64,000 nucleotides of DNA, taken from Bartonella vinsonii subsp. berkhoffii ATCC 51672 (GTDB lineage Bacteria > Pseudomonadota > Alphaproteobacteria > Rhizobiales > Rhizobiaceae). This document shows positions 9,557 through 19,573 of the stretch, in pieces; the stretch's first letter is position 1; every line of letters begins with the position of its first letter. Below the pieces are notes generated by a model, which was given only the letters and a program-made list of their open reading frames with translations, ran no database searches and had not been told where the DNA came from. The stretch is from contig NZ_CADEAK010000003.1 in the NCBI RefSeq assembly GCF_902825225.1, positions 147,284-211,283 of the forward strand, read 5' to 3'. The translations under genes and the position numbers were made by a program.

Positions 9557-10088
9557 ATTCATTCACGCAGCACTTCTTGCGGGCATTGGTGCTATTATCG
9601 TTCATATTTGCGTTTTATTTCTGATGCCTTATTGGACGCAAAATAATATATGGACAGAGCTTAAAAAATCGGGACCTCCTTATCAATTTGTTGACTTGGA
9701 TGCTCGTAATCCTATTCAACAGTCTATTGATCCGTTCTTTCTTCTTAAAGTCTGCAGATTTGATCTCGAAAATGGTCCAGTTCATTTAAAGGCTTTACAA
9801 ACAACACAATTTTGGTCATTAGCAGCCTACACATACGACGGAAGTATTTTCTATAGCCTTAATGACCGAACTACCCCTCATGCTACGCTCGATCTCATCA
9901 TTGGAAAACCGATACAAATCATAGAACTTAAACAGTCAAAAACGAAAAACAATCGTAATTCCGTTTTAGTTGCTAAAAATTTGAATCAAGGTTTTGCACT
10001 CTTACGCATTTTTGCCCCTTCTTTACTTGAAAAGAAAAAAAGCGAAGAATTCTTTTCATCTGCCACTTGTCGCATATTTAATGGATAA
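9549..10088 (+). CDS. DUF1254 membrane-anchored protein
   Basis: 179-residue protein starting at a GTG inside the end of the DUF1214 gene. It has an N-terminal membrane helix (about 6-28), followed by the DUF1254-like core: DPFFLLKVCRFDLENGPV and FWSLAAYTYDG, then YSLNDRT. In larger members DUF1254 and DUF1214 are fused in one chain; here they are two coupled genes, which suggests that they act together at the membrane. No catalytic motif is evident. Linkage to a PBP hints at an envelope role, but that is inference. Confidence 0.82.
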   Translation: MTRFIHAALLAGIGAIIVHICVLFLMPYWTQNNIWTELKKSGPPYQFVDLDARNPIQQSIDPFFLLKVCRFDLENGPVHLKALQTTQFWSLAAYTYDGSIFYSLNDRTTPHATLDLIIGKPIQIIELKQSKTKNNRNSVLVAKNLNQGFALLRIFAPSLLEKKKSEEFFSSATCRIFNG

Positions 10089-10460
10089 AAGCACAGTAAT
10101 CTCTAATTGTAGGAATGCTTTCTTTGTATAATATAGTAAAATGGTTATTTAAAAACTCAATCAATCGAATATCAAAATGATAAATATGAAATAAAAGGAG
10201 ACCTTCTGTTGCACATCATCATATCCGATAGAAGAAATCTTCTCATAAAATTAAGCCAATTATGATAAACTATAGAGGAAATGATTATTCTCCTCAATAA
10301 ATTCCCCTAAATAATCATTGGAAATTGATAGAGCATCACGCGTCCTTGACCTCAAAAATAAGTGCTTTACTTTTGTCATATGACCAGAAGCTTTTTATAA
10401 GATATGAAATTTGAAGAGAATTTTGCTTATGATTCATAGTTGAGGGAAAAAGAGAACTTC
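10089..10460. other. intergenic region upstream of the DUF1499 gene
   Basis: No gene. A 10-bp perfect inverted repeat (arms at 10280-10289 and 10310-10319, reading AATGATTATT and its complement) could be a terminator for the upstream unit or an operator. The DUF1499 gene promoter must also be here. Confidence 0.35.
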
Positions 10461-11246
10461 ATGAAAAAAAATTATGTTCGATTAATTTCAAGAGCGGCGG
10501 TATGGTCCCCTCGTTTTGGTGGATTGGCATTCTTTATTTTGTTATTTTCAATATTTTTACAGCGCTTTTCTGTAATTCATGTCGTTGATTTTATCATTTT
10601 AATAGTCATTTCTACCTGTTGTATTGCTGTTTCTCTTTTTCTTGCTGTAAAAGCACTTTACAGTTTGTGGGCGTTTGGCGCTTTGGGAGGCATGAAAGCT
10701 TTAAAAGGAATCATTTATTCCTTAATTACCGCCATGCCATTGGTGTTATTTTTTTGGGGATGGTTTACTTTGCCAGCTCTTCATGATGTTTCTACTGATA
10801 CACAAAATCCACCAGCTTTTTTTCGTACCATACGTCCCAGTGATGCTTTGCCACTTAAGAGTGTTCTAAGTGAACAAGCCATATTACAGATGTCAGCATG
10901 GCCAGAAATGTCGGGACGTCGTTATGATGGCTCACCTGATCGTATTCGCAATTCGGTTCTCAATGTGTTAGCTGCTCATGATTGGCCTATTGTCGCGCAA
11001 CGGGAATTTAAAGGAAAAGAAGATGAAATTTATATTGAAACAATGGCAAAGACTTTTTACCTTGGTTTTATTTCGGATATTGTCATTCGTCTAACCAGTG
11101 AAGGAAATACAACTTTTGTTGATATGCGTTCTGCTTCACGTTACATGCCCAGAGATTTTGGCACAAATGCTGCTTTTATTCTTGATTTTATGGACGCACT
11201 TGATACAGAAGTCGCTTTACTCCCTCTTTCTGAAGATGATGAGTAA
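10461..11246 (+). CDS. DUF1499 membrane protein
   Basis: 261 residues from the ATG at 10461, which has GAGGGAAAAAGAGA just upstream; an upstream TTG at 10440 is less likely. Three membrane helices occupy roughly residues 18-35, 43-66 and 80-101. The C-terminal domain carries the DUF1499 hallmarks RRYDGSPDRI, DEIYIETMAKT, GFISDIVIRL and FVDMRSASRY. The family is widespread in Rhizobiales; biochemical role unknown. It appears to be a single-gene unit. Confidence 0.85.
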   Translation: MKKNYVRLISRAAVWSPRFGGLAFFILLFSIFLQRFSVIHVVDFIILIVISTCCIAVSLFLAVKALYSLWAFGALGGMKALKGIIYSLITAMPLVLFFWGWFTLPALHDVSTDTQNPPAFFRTIRPSDALPLKSVLSEQAILQMSAWPEMSGRRYDGSPDRIRNSVLNVLAAHDWPIVAQREFKGKEDEIYIETMAKTFYLGFISDIVIRLTSEGNTTFVDMRSASRYMPRDFGTNAAFILDFMDALDTEVALLPLSEDDE

Positions 11247-11426
11247 AGACTTAAAAATGAAGTATTCTCTTTCATAAACAGCCTATTTTTCAATGAATTT
11301 CAATACGAACGAAAGTGAACAGAACAGCTCTCAATTCTCAACACTTACTCTCCATATTGATAAGCTATTGATTACCATAGCTAATAGAAATAGATTTCTG
11401 TTTATTCGGGGTTTATCCACTATCCA

Positions 11427-11618
11427 CTATACACTGTGGATGGTAATGATAAAATCTCCACCAACGCTCATTTTTACAAGGACTCCAGAAATCATTGCCC
11501 CGTCCAGTATGGTATCTGTCCCCCTGTTGGTGTAAACAATGCCGATGCCGACAAATATAGCTGTTCTTCTGTTGAAGCTCCTCAGCAGAGCTCTTTGCTT
11601 TAGTACAAGGAAAGTCGC
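11427..11618 (-). pseudogene. relic of a filamentous haemagglutinin (FhaB/HecA-like) gene
   Basis: Reading the minus strand gives a fragment containing YTNRGTDTILDGAMISG and VKMSVGGDFIIT. This pattern, DTxLxGAxVxG...VxVGGDLTIxS, is the signature of the haemagglutinin-repeat region of two-partner-secreted FHA-type adhesins. The frame is open for about 63 codons and lacks a start and flanking sequence. Other frames here give overlapping ORFs that I consider shadows. A related fragment lies at 62727-62875. The remainder of 11247-11752 holds nothing else I can name. Confidence 0.5.
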
Positions 11619-11752
11619 TCATCCTCCCGCGCCACAGGTATCTCAACTGTCCTCAACATTACATTCGCCGAAGCGCTTTTTGGGTATGGCTTTGTTTGGA
11701 GTCTCTCTGCTATGAAATTATCAGCTCTCTTTCTTAATTTCATCCTTACTAT

Positions 11753-13135
11753 TTATGTTTTAGTGCACCTTGTTTTTTTAAAATTATAAAATTTAAGTGC
11801 ATAGAAACAAATAATAAGCCAAATAATCCAACTAAAACCTACAATCAAAACCGGCCGTGTATCATCAAAAAACCATAACAAAACAAAAATAAAAACCATA
11901 AATAAAATAGAAAAAATCGATCCTATCGGCCAAAAAGGAATTGGAAATTTTAAACCGCCCTGCTCTTCTTTGGAAATTTTAAGCCGCATAAAAATCTGCG
12001 AAAGTAAAATCATCAACCAAACGAAAACCGTTGCAAATGTTGCCATTGCTGCAATGAGAAAGAAAAGTCCTTCATGGTAAAAATAATTAAGGATAACACC
12101 AAGAAGGAAAATGATAAAGATTAATAAAATTACAAAAATTGGTACACCATTTTTTGATAAATATTGAAACTTCTTTAAAGCATAACCTTCCTGTGATAGC
12201 CCGTGTATCATACGACAAGCACCATACATTCCACTATTCATCGCCGAAATAGCCGCTGTAACAACAACAATGTTTAGAATATTTGCGGCGGATGAAATCC
12301 CAAGATTTTCAAAAATTGAAACAAAAGGACTATCCATCAGTCCAATTTTATTCCAAGGATAAAGTGACATTAAAATAGTTAAAGTCATGATATAAAATAG
12401 TAAAATACGAACTGGAGTAGAATTAATTGCCTTTGAGATCGTTTGATGAGGATTTTGCACTTCCATCACTGCCATCCCTATGATTTCCATACCACCAAAC
12501 GCAAAGACAACAACACTAAAACAAGCCAAAAAACCAAACAAACCATTAGGAAAAATACCACCATTTTTCCACAAATTATGGATACTCACAGTAGAGGAAT
12601 TTGCACTTGTATTCCAACCATACAAAATAATTGCTATCCCCAAAACAATCATCGCAACAATCGCAATAATTTTAATGGAAGACAACCAAAACTCTATTTC
12701 ACCATATACTTCTACCGCTGCCAAATTAATTCCTGTAATGATCAGTGTAATGCTGAGTGCCCATATCCAAGGTGCAACATCAGAATACCAAAACCCCATA
12801 TAAGTTGCAAAAGCTGTAATATCAGCCAAACCAACAAGAATCATCTCAAATACATATGTCCACCCCGTTAAAAACCCGGCCAATGGTGATATATAATTTG
12901 CGGCATAACGAGCAAAAGAGCCAGGTAGTGGATTATAAATAATCATTTCACCCAAAGCCCGCATAACCATAAAAATAGCTAAACCCGCAATACAATAAGC
13001 AATCAAAACACTTGGACCAGCAAGCTTAATTGCTTGAGCAGAGCCATAAAAAAGGCCTGTTCCAATCGCAGAGCCAAGAGCTAAAAAAATAATTTGGCGC
13101 TTACTCATACCTCGCTTCAGTTCATTTGTTCCCAT
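11753..13135 (-). CDS. APC-family amino acid permease (ProY/HutT-like)
   Basis: Inner-membrane amino acid:H+ symporter with about 12 helices, 460 residues from the ATG at 13135 (MGTNELKRGMSKRQ). The family start motif ALGSAIGTGLFYGSA is followed by LAGPSVLIAY and MRALGEM, and the central region has FGGMEIIGM. Similarity to ProY and HutT is strong through the N-terminal half. The next gene upstream on the same strand is histidine ammonia-lyase, so histidine is a reasonable substrate guess, although a broken gene lies between them and ProY-type specificity cannot be excluded. Confidence 0.87.
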   Translation of the reverse strand: MGTNELKRGMSKRQIIFLALGSAIGTGLFYGSAQAIKLAGPSVLIAYCIAGLAIFMVMRALGEMIIYNPLPGSFARYAANYISPLAGFLTGWTYVFEMILVGLADITAFATYMGFWYSDVAPWIWALSITLIITGINLAAVEVYGEIEFWLSSIKIIAIVAMIVLGIAIILYGWNTSANSSTVSIHNLWKNGGIFPNGLFGFLACFSVVVFAFGGMEIIGMAVMEVQNPHQTISKAINSTPVRILLFYIMTLTILMSLYPWNKIGLMDSPFVSIFENLGISSAANILNIVVVTAAISAMNSGMYGACRMIHGLSQEGYALKKFQYLSKNGVPIFVILLIFIIFLLGVILNYFYHEGLFFLIAAMATFATVFVWLMILLSQIFMRLKISKEEQGGLKFPIPFWPIGSIFSILFMVFIFVLLWFFDDTRPVLIVGFSWIIWLIICFYALKFYNFKKTRCTKT

Positions 13136-13631
13136 TTCTTTCTTTCTTCGCTGAAATGTTGACCAAACCCCATACCTCAACATTCGCTTTATGATCAATA
13201 AAGCTTCTGTTTCTCTCACCAATATATTATAAAAAAGTACTAAACAATTACTAGGTAGAAACTCTACCGTAAGCAATGAAAAAATACTTTTATTGTGAAT
13301 AATTCAGATTTTTTATAGCCTGCAATTTTGTATCATTTTCTTTAGATCAAGCGGTAATAAATTTTTCAATAATTGTCATTGAATTCATTTTTATAATCTC
13401 TCTTTTTCTACAGAAAACATATCAGAGTTAATGCAATATCAACCCCTCTGCTTTCTTTTCAGTTTATTGAGATAAAAGCTTAAAAACCCATACTGCTATA
13501 GCTTAAAAGCAAATGCATTCAATTTTTTAGTGACTTTAAGAAAACTCTTTCTTCCTTTTTGAGTTTATAATAATCACAAACTATAAATAATGACGCATGA
13601 ACAAATTTCTAAAACCAATGAAAGAGTTTAT

Positions 13632-14036
13632 TCAATGATAAAGTGAATCGCGCCAATCTTCAAAGGCTTGAGAAAGTGCAGCCCCAGCCCATCTCTTAAG
13701 CACTCTAACCGCCTTAAACGCCATTCTTCCAAGGAAAAAAACTATTACAGAAAAAACAGCCTGTTCAATCTGTTGTCCAATAATAGATCTACGATTTTCT
13801 CCGGCATTTTAATCTGAAATACGCATAACAGCTCTATTTTTTACCTGAACAAAAATATCTTTCTCTTGTGCTACCATAGCAATAAAAACGCCCCTTTGAG
13901 TTCTCCTTTTCCAAAGATTTGCATTAACCTCCACAATTTGCGCAAACAAAAAAATAACGGCTATTAAAATATATAGTATGCTATTTTTAAATATTTGTTT
14001 TCTCTTTTTTTGATTTAAAAAATATAAAATTACAAA
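13632..14036 (-). pseudogene. broken small membrane-protein gene
   Basis: One reading frame runs from 14036 to the stop at 13632-13634 with a single internal TAA at 13809-13811. The upstream half has a hydrophobic segment (LYILIAVIFLFAQIVEVNA) resembling a signal or membrane anchor, then KRRTQRGVFIAMV. The downstream half includes IIGQQIEQAVFSVIVFFLG and ends in QAFEDWRDSLYH. No ATG or strong start is found at the 5' end. I do not recognise the family. The consistent frame on both sides of the stop indicates a decayed gene. The rest of 13136-14343 is AT-rich and featureless. Confidence 0.45.
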
Positions 14037-14343
14037 CTATTTAAAAATAAAAATAACAAACAATAAATAATTTTATTTTATAAAATTCACATAATAATAA
14101 AATATAATTTATCTCCGTATCTATAATATAAAAATAAATACAAAAAATCCGTTTTTACAATATTAGTTTCATAAGCCTTTATTGATAAATCAGACCACCA
14201 TGAAATCAAATATTCAGAAAATAATTGGGCATATATTTCTTTAAATATTTAAATACATTCTTGCTTTCTCTAAATTTTCTATGACAATTTACGAGCATTC
14301 AAAAATCCAATGCCTCTTCTTCATTATTGGTCCTAAAACCGTA

Positions 14344-15882
14344 TTATTTTGGTTCTAATTGAGGAAAAATTGTTTCCGGTAATACAGATAATAAATCCCC
14401 TTCACGCACCAGAATGTTCCCCTTATGAAGATCTGGAGCCAGATAGCGATCTTCCTTAAGAGTGTCAATATTTTTACGTAAATATTCCATCACAGACTGC
14501 AAAAAAGAGCTTGTTTTTAAAGGTGCACGATATTCTATCCCTTGTGCTGCAACAAGCGTTTCAATGCCAATGATCGTAAAAAGATTTTCACTCATTGCTA
14601 ATAACCGACGAGCACCATGGCAAGCCATTGAAACGTGATCTTCCTGATTTGCTGAAGTTGGTGTTGAATCAACTGAAGCAGGATGTGCCATTTGTTTATT
14701 TTCAGACATTAAAGCAGCTGAAGTCACTTCAGCAATCATAAAACCTGAATTAAGACCTGCATTTTGTGCTAAAAAAGCTGGAAGTCCATAAGAGACTGCT
14801 GGATCAACCATAAGAGCAATACGCCTTTGAGAAATAGAACCTATTTCACATAAAGCAAGAGCAATCTGATCGGCAGCAAATGCTACAGGTTCAGCATGAA
14901 AATTTCCACCTGATACAACTTCACCATCACTTAAAATCAATGGATTATCTGTAACCGCATTTGCTTCAATAATGAGTGTTTTTGCTGCTGCAAGAAGAAT
15001 ATCAAAACAAGCACCCATAACCTGTGGTTGGCAACGTATACAATAAGGATCTTGTACACGATCATCACCACGCAAATGTGCAGCTCGAATTTCTGAATCC
15101 TCTAAAAGCTTTTCTAATGTTTGCGATACAGCAATCTGCCCATAATGGCCCCGTAAAATATGAATATCAGAATGAAACGGTGCCGTTGATCCCATGATAG
15201 CATCCGTTGTTAATGCTCCAGCAAGAAGCCCACCACACAATGCACGATAACTATGAAAAAGACCAGCAAGAGCAAGTGCGGTTGATGTTTGAGTCCCATT
15301 AATAAGCGCTAGACCTTCTTTTGCTTCTAAAATAATAGGAGATAACCCTGCTCTCTTAAGAGCAGATGCCCCACTCATGCGAATATTTTGAAAGAACGCT
15401 TCTCCCTCTCCCATCATAACAGCAGTCATATGAGAAAGTGGGGCAAGATCACCTGATGCACCAACAGATCCCTTTTCAGGAATGACAGGAATAACGCCTT
15501 TCTCAAGCATATTTTCTAGCAAATGTATTAACTCTAAACGAACACCAGAAGCCCCTCTCCCTAAAGAAAGAAGCTTTAAGGTCATCATCAAGCGCACAAT
15601 ATTTTCAGCTAAAGGTTCTCCCACACCACAACAATGTGACAAAATAAGATTTCTTTGCAAAAGAGCTACATCATTTGCATCAATTTTAATCGACGCCAAT
15701 TTGCCAAAACCAGTATTAATGCCATAAACTGGCTTACTCCCAGCAGCAATTTCAGCAATGCGTTCTGCTCCCTTCCTGATAGCTAGGTGCGTATCACTGT
15801 GAAGTTTACTCACTTCACCATTGAAATAAATAGTCTCAAGTTCGCTAAGCGTTACCGCACACGGTTTTAATATAATAGTCAT
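14344..15882 (-). CDS. hutH: histidine ammonia-lyase
   Basis: Deaminates L-histidine to urocanate. 512 residues, the usual length. The MIO-cofactor triad Ala142-Ser143-Gly144 lies in [14 protein letters not shown], and [12 protein letters not shown] near residue 53 supplies the conserved active-site Tyr region. The C-terminal half keeps QEDHVSM. The start ATG at 15882 is preceded by AAGAAAGAAAA. None of the later pathway genes (hutU, hutI, hutG) is adjacent. A ProY/HutT-type permease lies downstream on the same strand. Phenylalanine or tyrosine ammonia-lyase is less likely given overall length and motif fit. Confidence 0.94.
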   Translation of the reverse strand: MTIILKPCAVTLSELETIYFNGEVSKLHSDTHLAIRKGAERIAEIAAGSKPVYGINTGFGKLASIKIDANDVALLQRNLILSHCCGVGEPLAENIVRLMMTLKLLSLGRGASGVRLELIHLLENMLEKGVIPVIPEKGSVGASGDLAPLSHMTAVMMGEGEAFFQNIRMSGASALKRAGLSPIILEAKEGLALINGTQTSTALALAGLFHSYRALCGGLLAGALTTDAIMGSTAPFHSDIHILRGHYGQIAVSQTLEKLLEDSEIRAAHLRGDDRVQDPYCIRCQPQVMGACFDILLAAAKTLIIEANAVTDNPLILSDGEVVSGGNFHAEPVAFAADQIALALCEIGSISQRRIALMVDPAVSYGLPAFLAQNAGLNSGFMIAEVTSAALMSENKQMAHPASVDSTPTSANQEDHVSMACHGARRLLAMSENLFTIIGIETLVAAQGIEYRAPLKTSSFLQSVMEYLRKNIDTLKEDRYLAPDLHKGNILVREGDLLSVLPETIFPQLEPK

Positions 15883-16856
15883 AATTTTCTTTCTTCTCTT
15901 TATCGATAAGCATAATACTTAGCATTCTCGATCTTTTTATAAAATAAAAAAGCTATGGCTTCTCTTTAGAAGAATTAAAATCTTCCAGATAAATAAATTC
16001 TGCTTATTTTTTAATTATAACAACAAGATCAAACATTTACCTTTTAGTGCCACTTTATCAGAAAAATCCTTTATGCATGCTTTCCCAGCTTGAGATAGGA
16101 TCCGCTTTTTTTATTTGAGAAGTCTGTTGTGTATTTTCTGTGTTCCAAACTCCCCTTCAGGATACTTAAAATACTGTTGATTAAGTTATTACAAATATAA
16201 ACATTTTATTTATGTGTAATAAAAATAATATTTAAATTATAAATAATAAATTTTATATAATAATATACAATATATTGTAATTTGGTTAAGTTTTTCACTC
16301 AATAAATAATAGTTTATTTAAAATAATATATTATCTAACAAAGCAGTTAGATAATGAAAAACCATCTGTGATATATATTTGAGAATTTATAGTTTTTTGC
16401 ATTAATGTCATGAGAATACACTAGAAATAGGTAAGATAAATTATATAATAAAGTTATCCAAAATATGTAAATGAAAATTATGAATACTGCAAAATATAAC
16501 TTTTATAGATATTACAAAATATATAATACGAAGAATATAAATCGATACCGTTTTACGAATATTTTTATCAAATATTCTCTTAATTAGATAACAAAATACA
16601 GTTCTTATATTTCAATCCATTGCTTGAATGATAAAGAAAAATGGCTTTACGTGATAAATTTTTTCATTGCTTATTTTTATCTAAATGCAAAGAACGCGAA
16701 AGAAAAGATAATATAAACAGCAAAAATTTCAATTCGCTAACATCATTTGTTTATCTGTACATAACGAATCAATACCTACCATAACTACTTTACTAAAAAT
16801 AGTTTTGTTTTTCTTAGATAATATTATCACATGATATAAAATGAAATTGAAAAGTT
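15883..16856. other. AT-rich spacer between hutH and tRNA-Arg
   Basis: Nearly 1 kb without a credible gene on either strand. It contains a perfect 9-bp hairpin (arms 16331-16339 and 16346-16354, TTATCTAAC, six-base loop). I see no integrase, att-type duplication or recognisable gene fragment here. Confidence 0.4.
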
Positions 16857-16933
<77 letters not shown>

Positions 16934-17187
16934 TTATAACTGAACAGTGATCTTTTAACTGATCATACTCTCAGCTTCAATGAAGAATTATCACTCTTGT
17001 AAAAAATACTTGTTTATAGTTTATATTCCCCCACAATCTTTTTGTGCTATCCTGCTATAATAGATGCGCTTAAACAGATTACTTCTTATCCATGATCTGT
17101 TTTCTCACAAAAACGGTTTTTATATACAGCTTCAAAATTTCCCCCAAATGCGCTAAAAATAAATTGTGAATATCAGGATAATTCTTC

Positions 17188-17961
17188 ATGATGACATTAC
17201 CAAAACGCTTTCATTTTATTTCCTCTGAAACTGAGGAAGCCATCAAAGCTACTCATGAATTAATCGCTGTTTACGGTCATTCTTCCCTCAAAGAAGCTGA
17301 TGTTGTTGTTGCAATCGGTGGCGATGGAACAATGTTACAAACGGTACGGGACGTTATGAACACCGGAAAACCTATTTACGGTATGAATCAAGGCTCTGTA
17401 GGATTTCTTATGAATGAATTTCATGAACAAGAATTGCCAACCCGTATTGCGGCCGCGCACAAAAAAGAAATCCATCCTCTGCGTATGATTGCAGAAGCTG
17501 AATGTCAAGGAACTATTGAAGCACTAGCAATTAATGAAGTCTCTCTGTTTCGGCAATCTTATCAAGCAGCTAAAATTCGTATTAGCATTGATAATAAGGT
17601 ACGCATGGAACAGTTAAGTTGCGATGGTATCCTTGTTGCTACACCAGCAGGATCTACTGCATATAATTTATCAGCACAAGGGCCTATTTTGCCCCTTATG
17701 GCCCCACTTATGGCGCTCACTCCCGTTAGTCCTTTTCGCCCACGTCGCTGGCATGGAGCATTGCTTCCCAATACGGCAACAGTACGCTTTGATATGCTCG
17801 AACCGGACAAACGCCCCGTAAATGCCGCAGCCGATAATGTTGAAGTAAAATCTGTCCATTCAGTTACTATTTCAACAGCACAAGAAGTAACAGCCTCAAT
17901 CCTTTTTGACTCTAACCATTCATGGGATGAACGGATTTTATCAGAACAATTTCGCTATTAA
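17188..17961 (+). CDS. nadK: NAD kinase
   Basis: Phosphorylates NAD to NADP. 257 residues, typical of the short alphaproteobacterial form. The signature GGDGTML (about residues 45-51) is followed by GMNQGSVGFLMN, then INEVSLFR, DGILVATPAGSTAYNLSAQGP and the C-terminal DSNHSWDERI. ATG-ATG at 17188 follows AGGATAATT. It stands alone on the plus strand with 250 bases of spacer after the tRNA; the helicase gene rhlE follows after about 145 bases. Confidence 0.94.
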   Translation: MMTLPKRFHFISSETEEAIKATHELIAVYGHSSLKEADVVVAIGGDGTMLQTVRDVMNTGKPIYGMNQGSVGFLMNEFHEQELPTRIAAAHKKEIHPLRMIAEAECQGTIEALAINEVSLFRQSYQAAKIRISIDNKVRMEQLSCDGILVATPAGSTAYNLSAQGPILPLMAPLMALTPVSPFRPRRWHGALLPNTATVRFDMLEPDKRPVNAAADNVEVKSVHSVTISTAQEVTASILFDSNHSWDERILSEQFRY

Positions 17962-18107
17962 TTATTGTATTATACCTCCTATACGTATATGGCTGTTATA
18001 GTTGACTTTTTTGTGAAAGCACCTTAACCCTCTAAAAGAGAGTAACTCCTTAATCTTACGGATAATTCGGACAGCGAAATTAAAATCACAGAGCAATTGA
18101 TAGAAAA

Positions 18108-19511
18108 ATGATACCATCTTTAAAGAGTTTTGATGATTTAGGTCTTTCGACAAAGGTTATTAAAGCAGTAAAATCAGCAGGATATACAGTTCCAACACCT
18201 ATTCAGAGTGGAACAATTCCCCACGTCCTTAAAAGAAAAGATGTTCTAGGAATCGCTCAAACAGGAACGGGAAAAACAGCCTCTTTCGTTTTGCCTATGC
18301 TCACACTCCTTGAAAAAGGCCGTGCAAGAGCACGAATGCCTCGCACTCTCATCTTAGAGCCAACACGGGAGCTTGCAGCCCAAGTTGAAGAAAATTTCGA
18401 TAAATACGGCATAAATCATCGTTTGAATGTTGCACTTCTGATTGGCGGAGTTTCTTTTGAACAGCAAGATCGTAAACTTGAACGGGGAGCTGATGTTCTT
18501 ATAGCAACACCAGGACGCCTTCTTGATCATTTCGAACGCGGTAAATTACTCATGATGGGTGTTGAAATTCTTGTTATTGATGAAGCTGATCGCATGTTGG
18601 ATATGGGGTTTATTCCTGATATTGAACGCATCTGTAAACTAACCCCTTTTACGCGTCAGACTTTGTTCTTTTCTGCAACAATGGCGCCAGAAATCAGCAA
18701 ATTAACACAGCAATTTTTACATTCTCCTGTCTCTGTTGAAGTTACAAAAGCATCCTCAACTGCGACCACAATTACACAGCGCCTTGTGAAATCCGGAAAT
18801 AATTCATGGGATAAAAGAGCTGTTTTGCGAGAACTTATCCATAATGAAGGCGATGAACTAAAAAATGCTATTATCTTTTGTAATCGAAAGAAAGATATCT
18901 CTGAACTTTTTAGATCGCTCATCAGACATGATTTTAGTGTAGGCGCACTTCATGGAGATATGGACCAACACGCGCGCATGAACACACTTGCCGATTTTAA
19001 AAATAATAAACTCAAATTTCTTGTTGCTTCTGATGTTGCAGCCCGTGGACTTGATATCCCAGCTGTAAGTCATGTGTTTAACTATGACGTTCCTACACAT
19101 GCTGAAGATTATATTCACCGAATTGGTCGTACAGGACGTGCAAATCGTAGTGGGAAAGCTTTTACAATCGTTACAAAATCTGACCAAAAATATATTAGTG
19201 CCATTGAAGAAATGAGCAACGAAAAAATTGAATGGTTCAACGGAGATCTCTCTACTTTAACAACCGATGATCAAGAAGATGATATTATTTTAAAGAAAAA
19301 ATCTCCAAAATCGTTAAAGAAAACTTCTCAAAAAGAGCGTGTTGTTCAAACTAAAAAGTTCTTAAAAGATGATGAAGTAGATTACCTTCAAACCGCAAAT
19401 CATAAGGCAAAACCATCTGAACAATACCACCCTCGAAAAAATAAAGATTCCTCTCCTCTTGGGTTTGGCGATGATATTCCAGCATTTATGCTTATAAAAA
19501 CCCGCCATTAA
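18108..19511 (+). CDS. rhlE: DEAD-box RNA helicase, RhlE type
   Basis: ATP-dependent RNA helicase, 467 residues. Motifs in order: Q-motif PTPIQ, Walker A AQTGTGKT, PTRELAAQ, TPGRLLDH, DEAD (VIDEADRMLDMGF), SAT, then GLDIPAVSHV and the arginine-finger motif HRIGRTGRANRSG. The C-terminal tail (from about residue 385) is short and basic, as in RhlE-like proteins involved in ribosome assembly and RNA turnover. It converges with gltX; a hairpin between them could end both transcripts. Confidence 0.92.
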   Translation: MIPSLKSFDDLGLSTKVIKAVKSAGYTVPTPIQSGTIPHVLKRKDVLGIAQTGTGKTASFVLPMLTLLEKGRARARMPRTLILEPTRELAAQVEENFDKYGINHRLNVALLIGGVSFEQQDRKLERGADVLIATPGRLLDHFERGKLLMMGVEILVIDEADRMLDMGFIPDIERICKLTPFTRQTLFFSATMAPEISKLTQQFLHSPVSVEVTKASSTATTITQRLVKSGNNSWDKRAVLRELIHNEGDELKNAIIFCNRKKDISELFRSLIRHDFSVGALHGDMDQHARMNTLADFKNNKLKFLVASDVAARGLDIPAVSHVFNYDVPTHAEDYIHRIGRTGRANRSGKAFTIVTKSDQKYISAIEEMSNEKIEWFNGDLSTLTTDDQEDDIILKKKSPKSLKKTSQKERVVQTKKFLKDDEVDYLQTANHKAKPSEQYHPRKNKDSSPLGFGDDIPAFMLIKTRH

Positions 19512-19523
19512 ACGGAAAGTTTA

Positions 19524-19548
19524 TCGTCTTTGATAATACGAAAGACGA
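19524..19548. terminator. hairpin between convergent rhlE and gltX
   Basis: A perfect 8-bp stem (TCGTCTTT and AAAGACGA) with a nine-base loop in the 62-bp space between two convergent stops. A T-run is lacking, so intrinsic termination is only plausible. Confidence 0.4.
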
Positions 19549-19573
19549 ACAAAATGCTCTGAAAACGCTGCTC

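Noticed and set aside
11413..11646. 77-codon minus-strand frame rich in His, Cys and Trp
   Set aside because: It is an out-of-frame shadow of the FHA-like relic; its composition is not protein-like and no RBS precedes it.
14344..15882. phenylalanine or tyrosine ammonia-lyase instead of HutH
   Set aside because: Length, Ser143 position and the neighbouring permease favour histidine as substrate.
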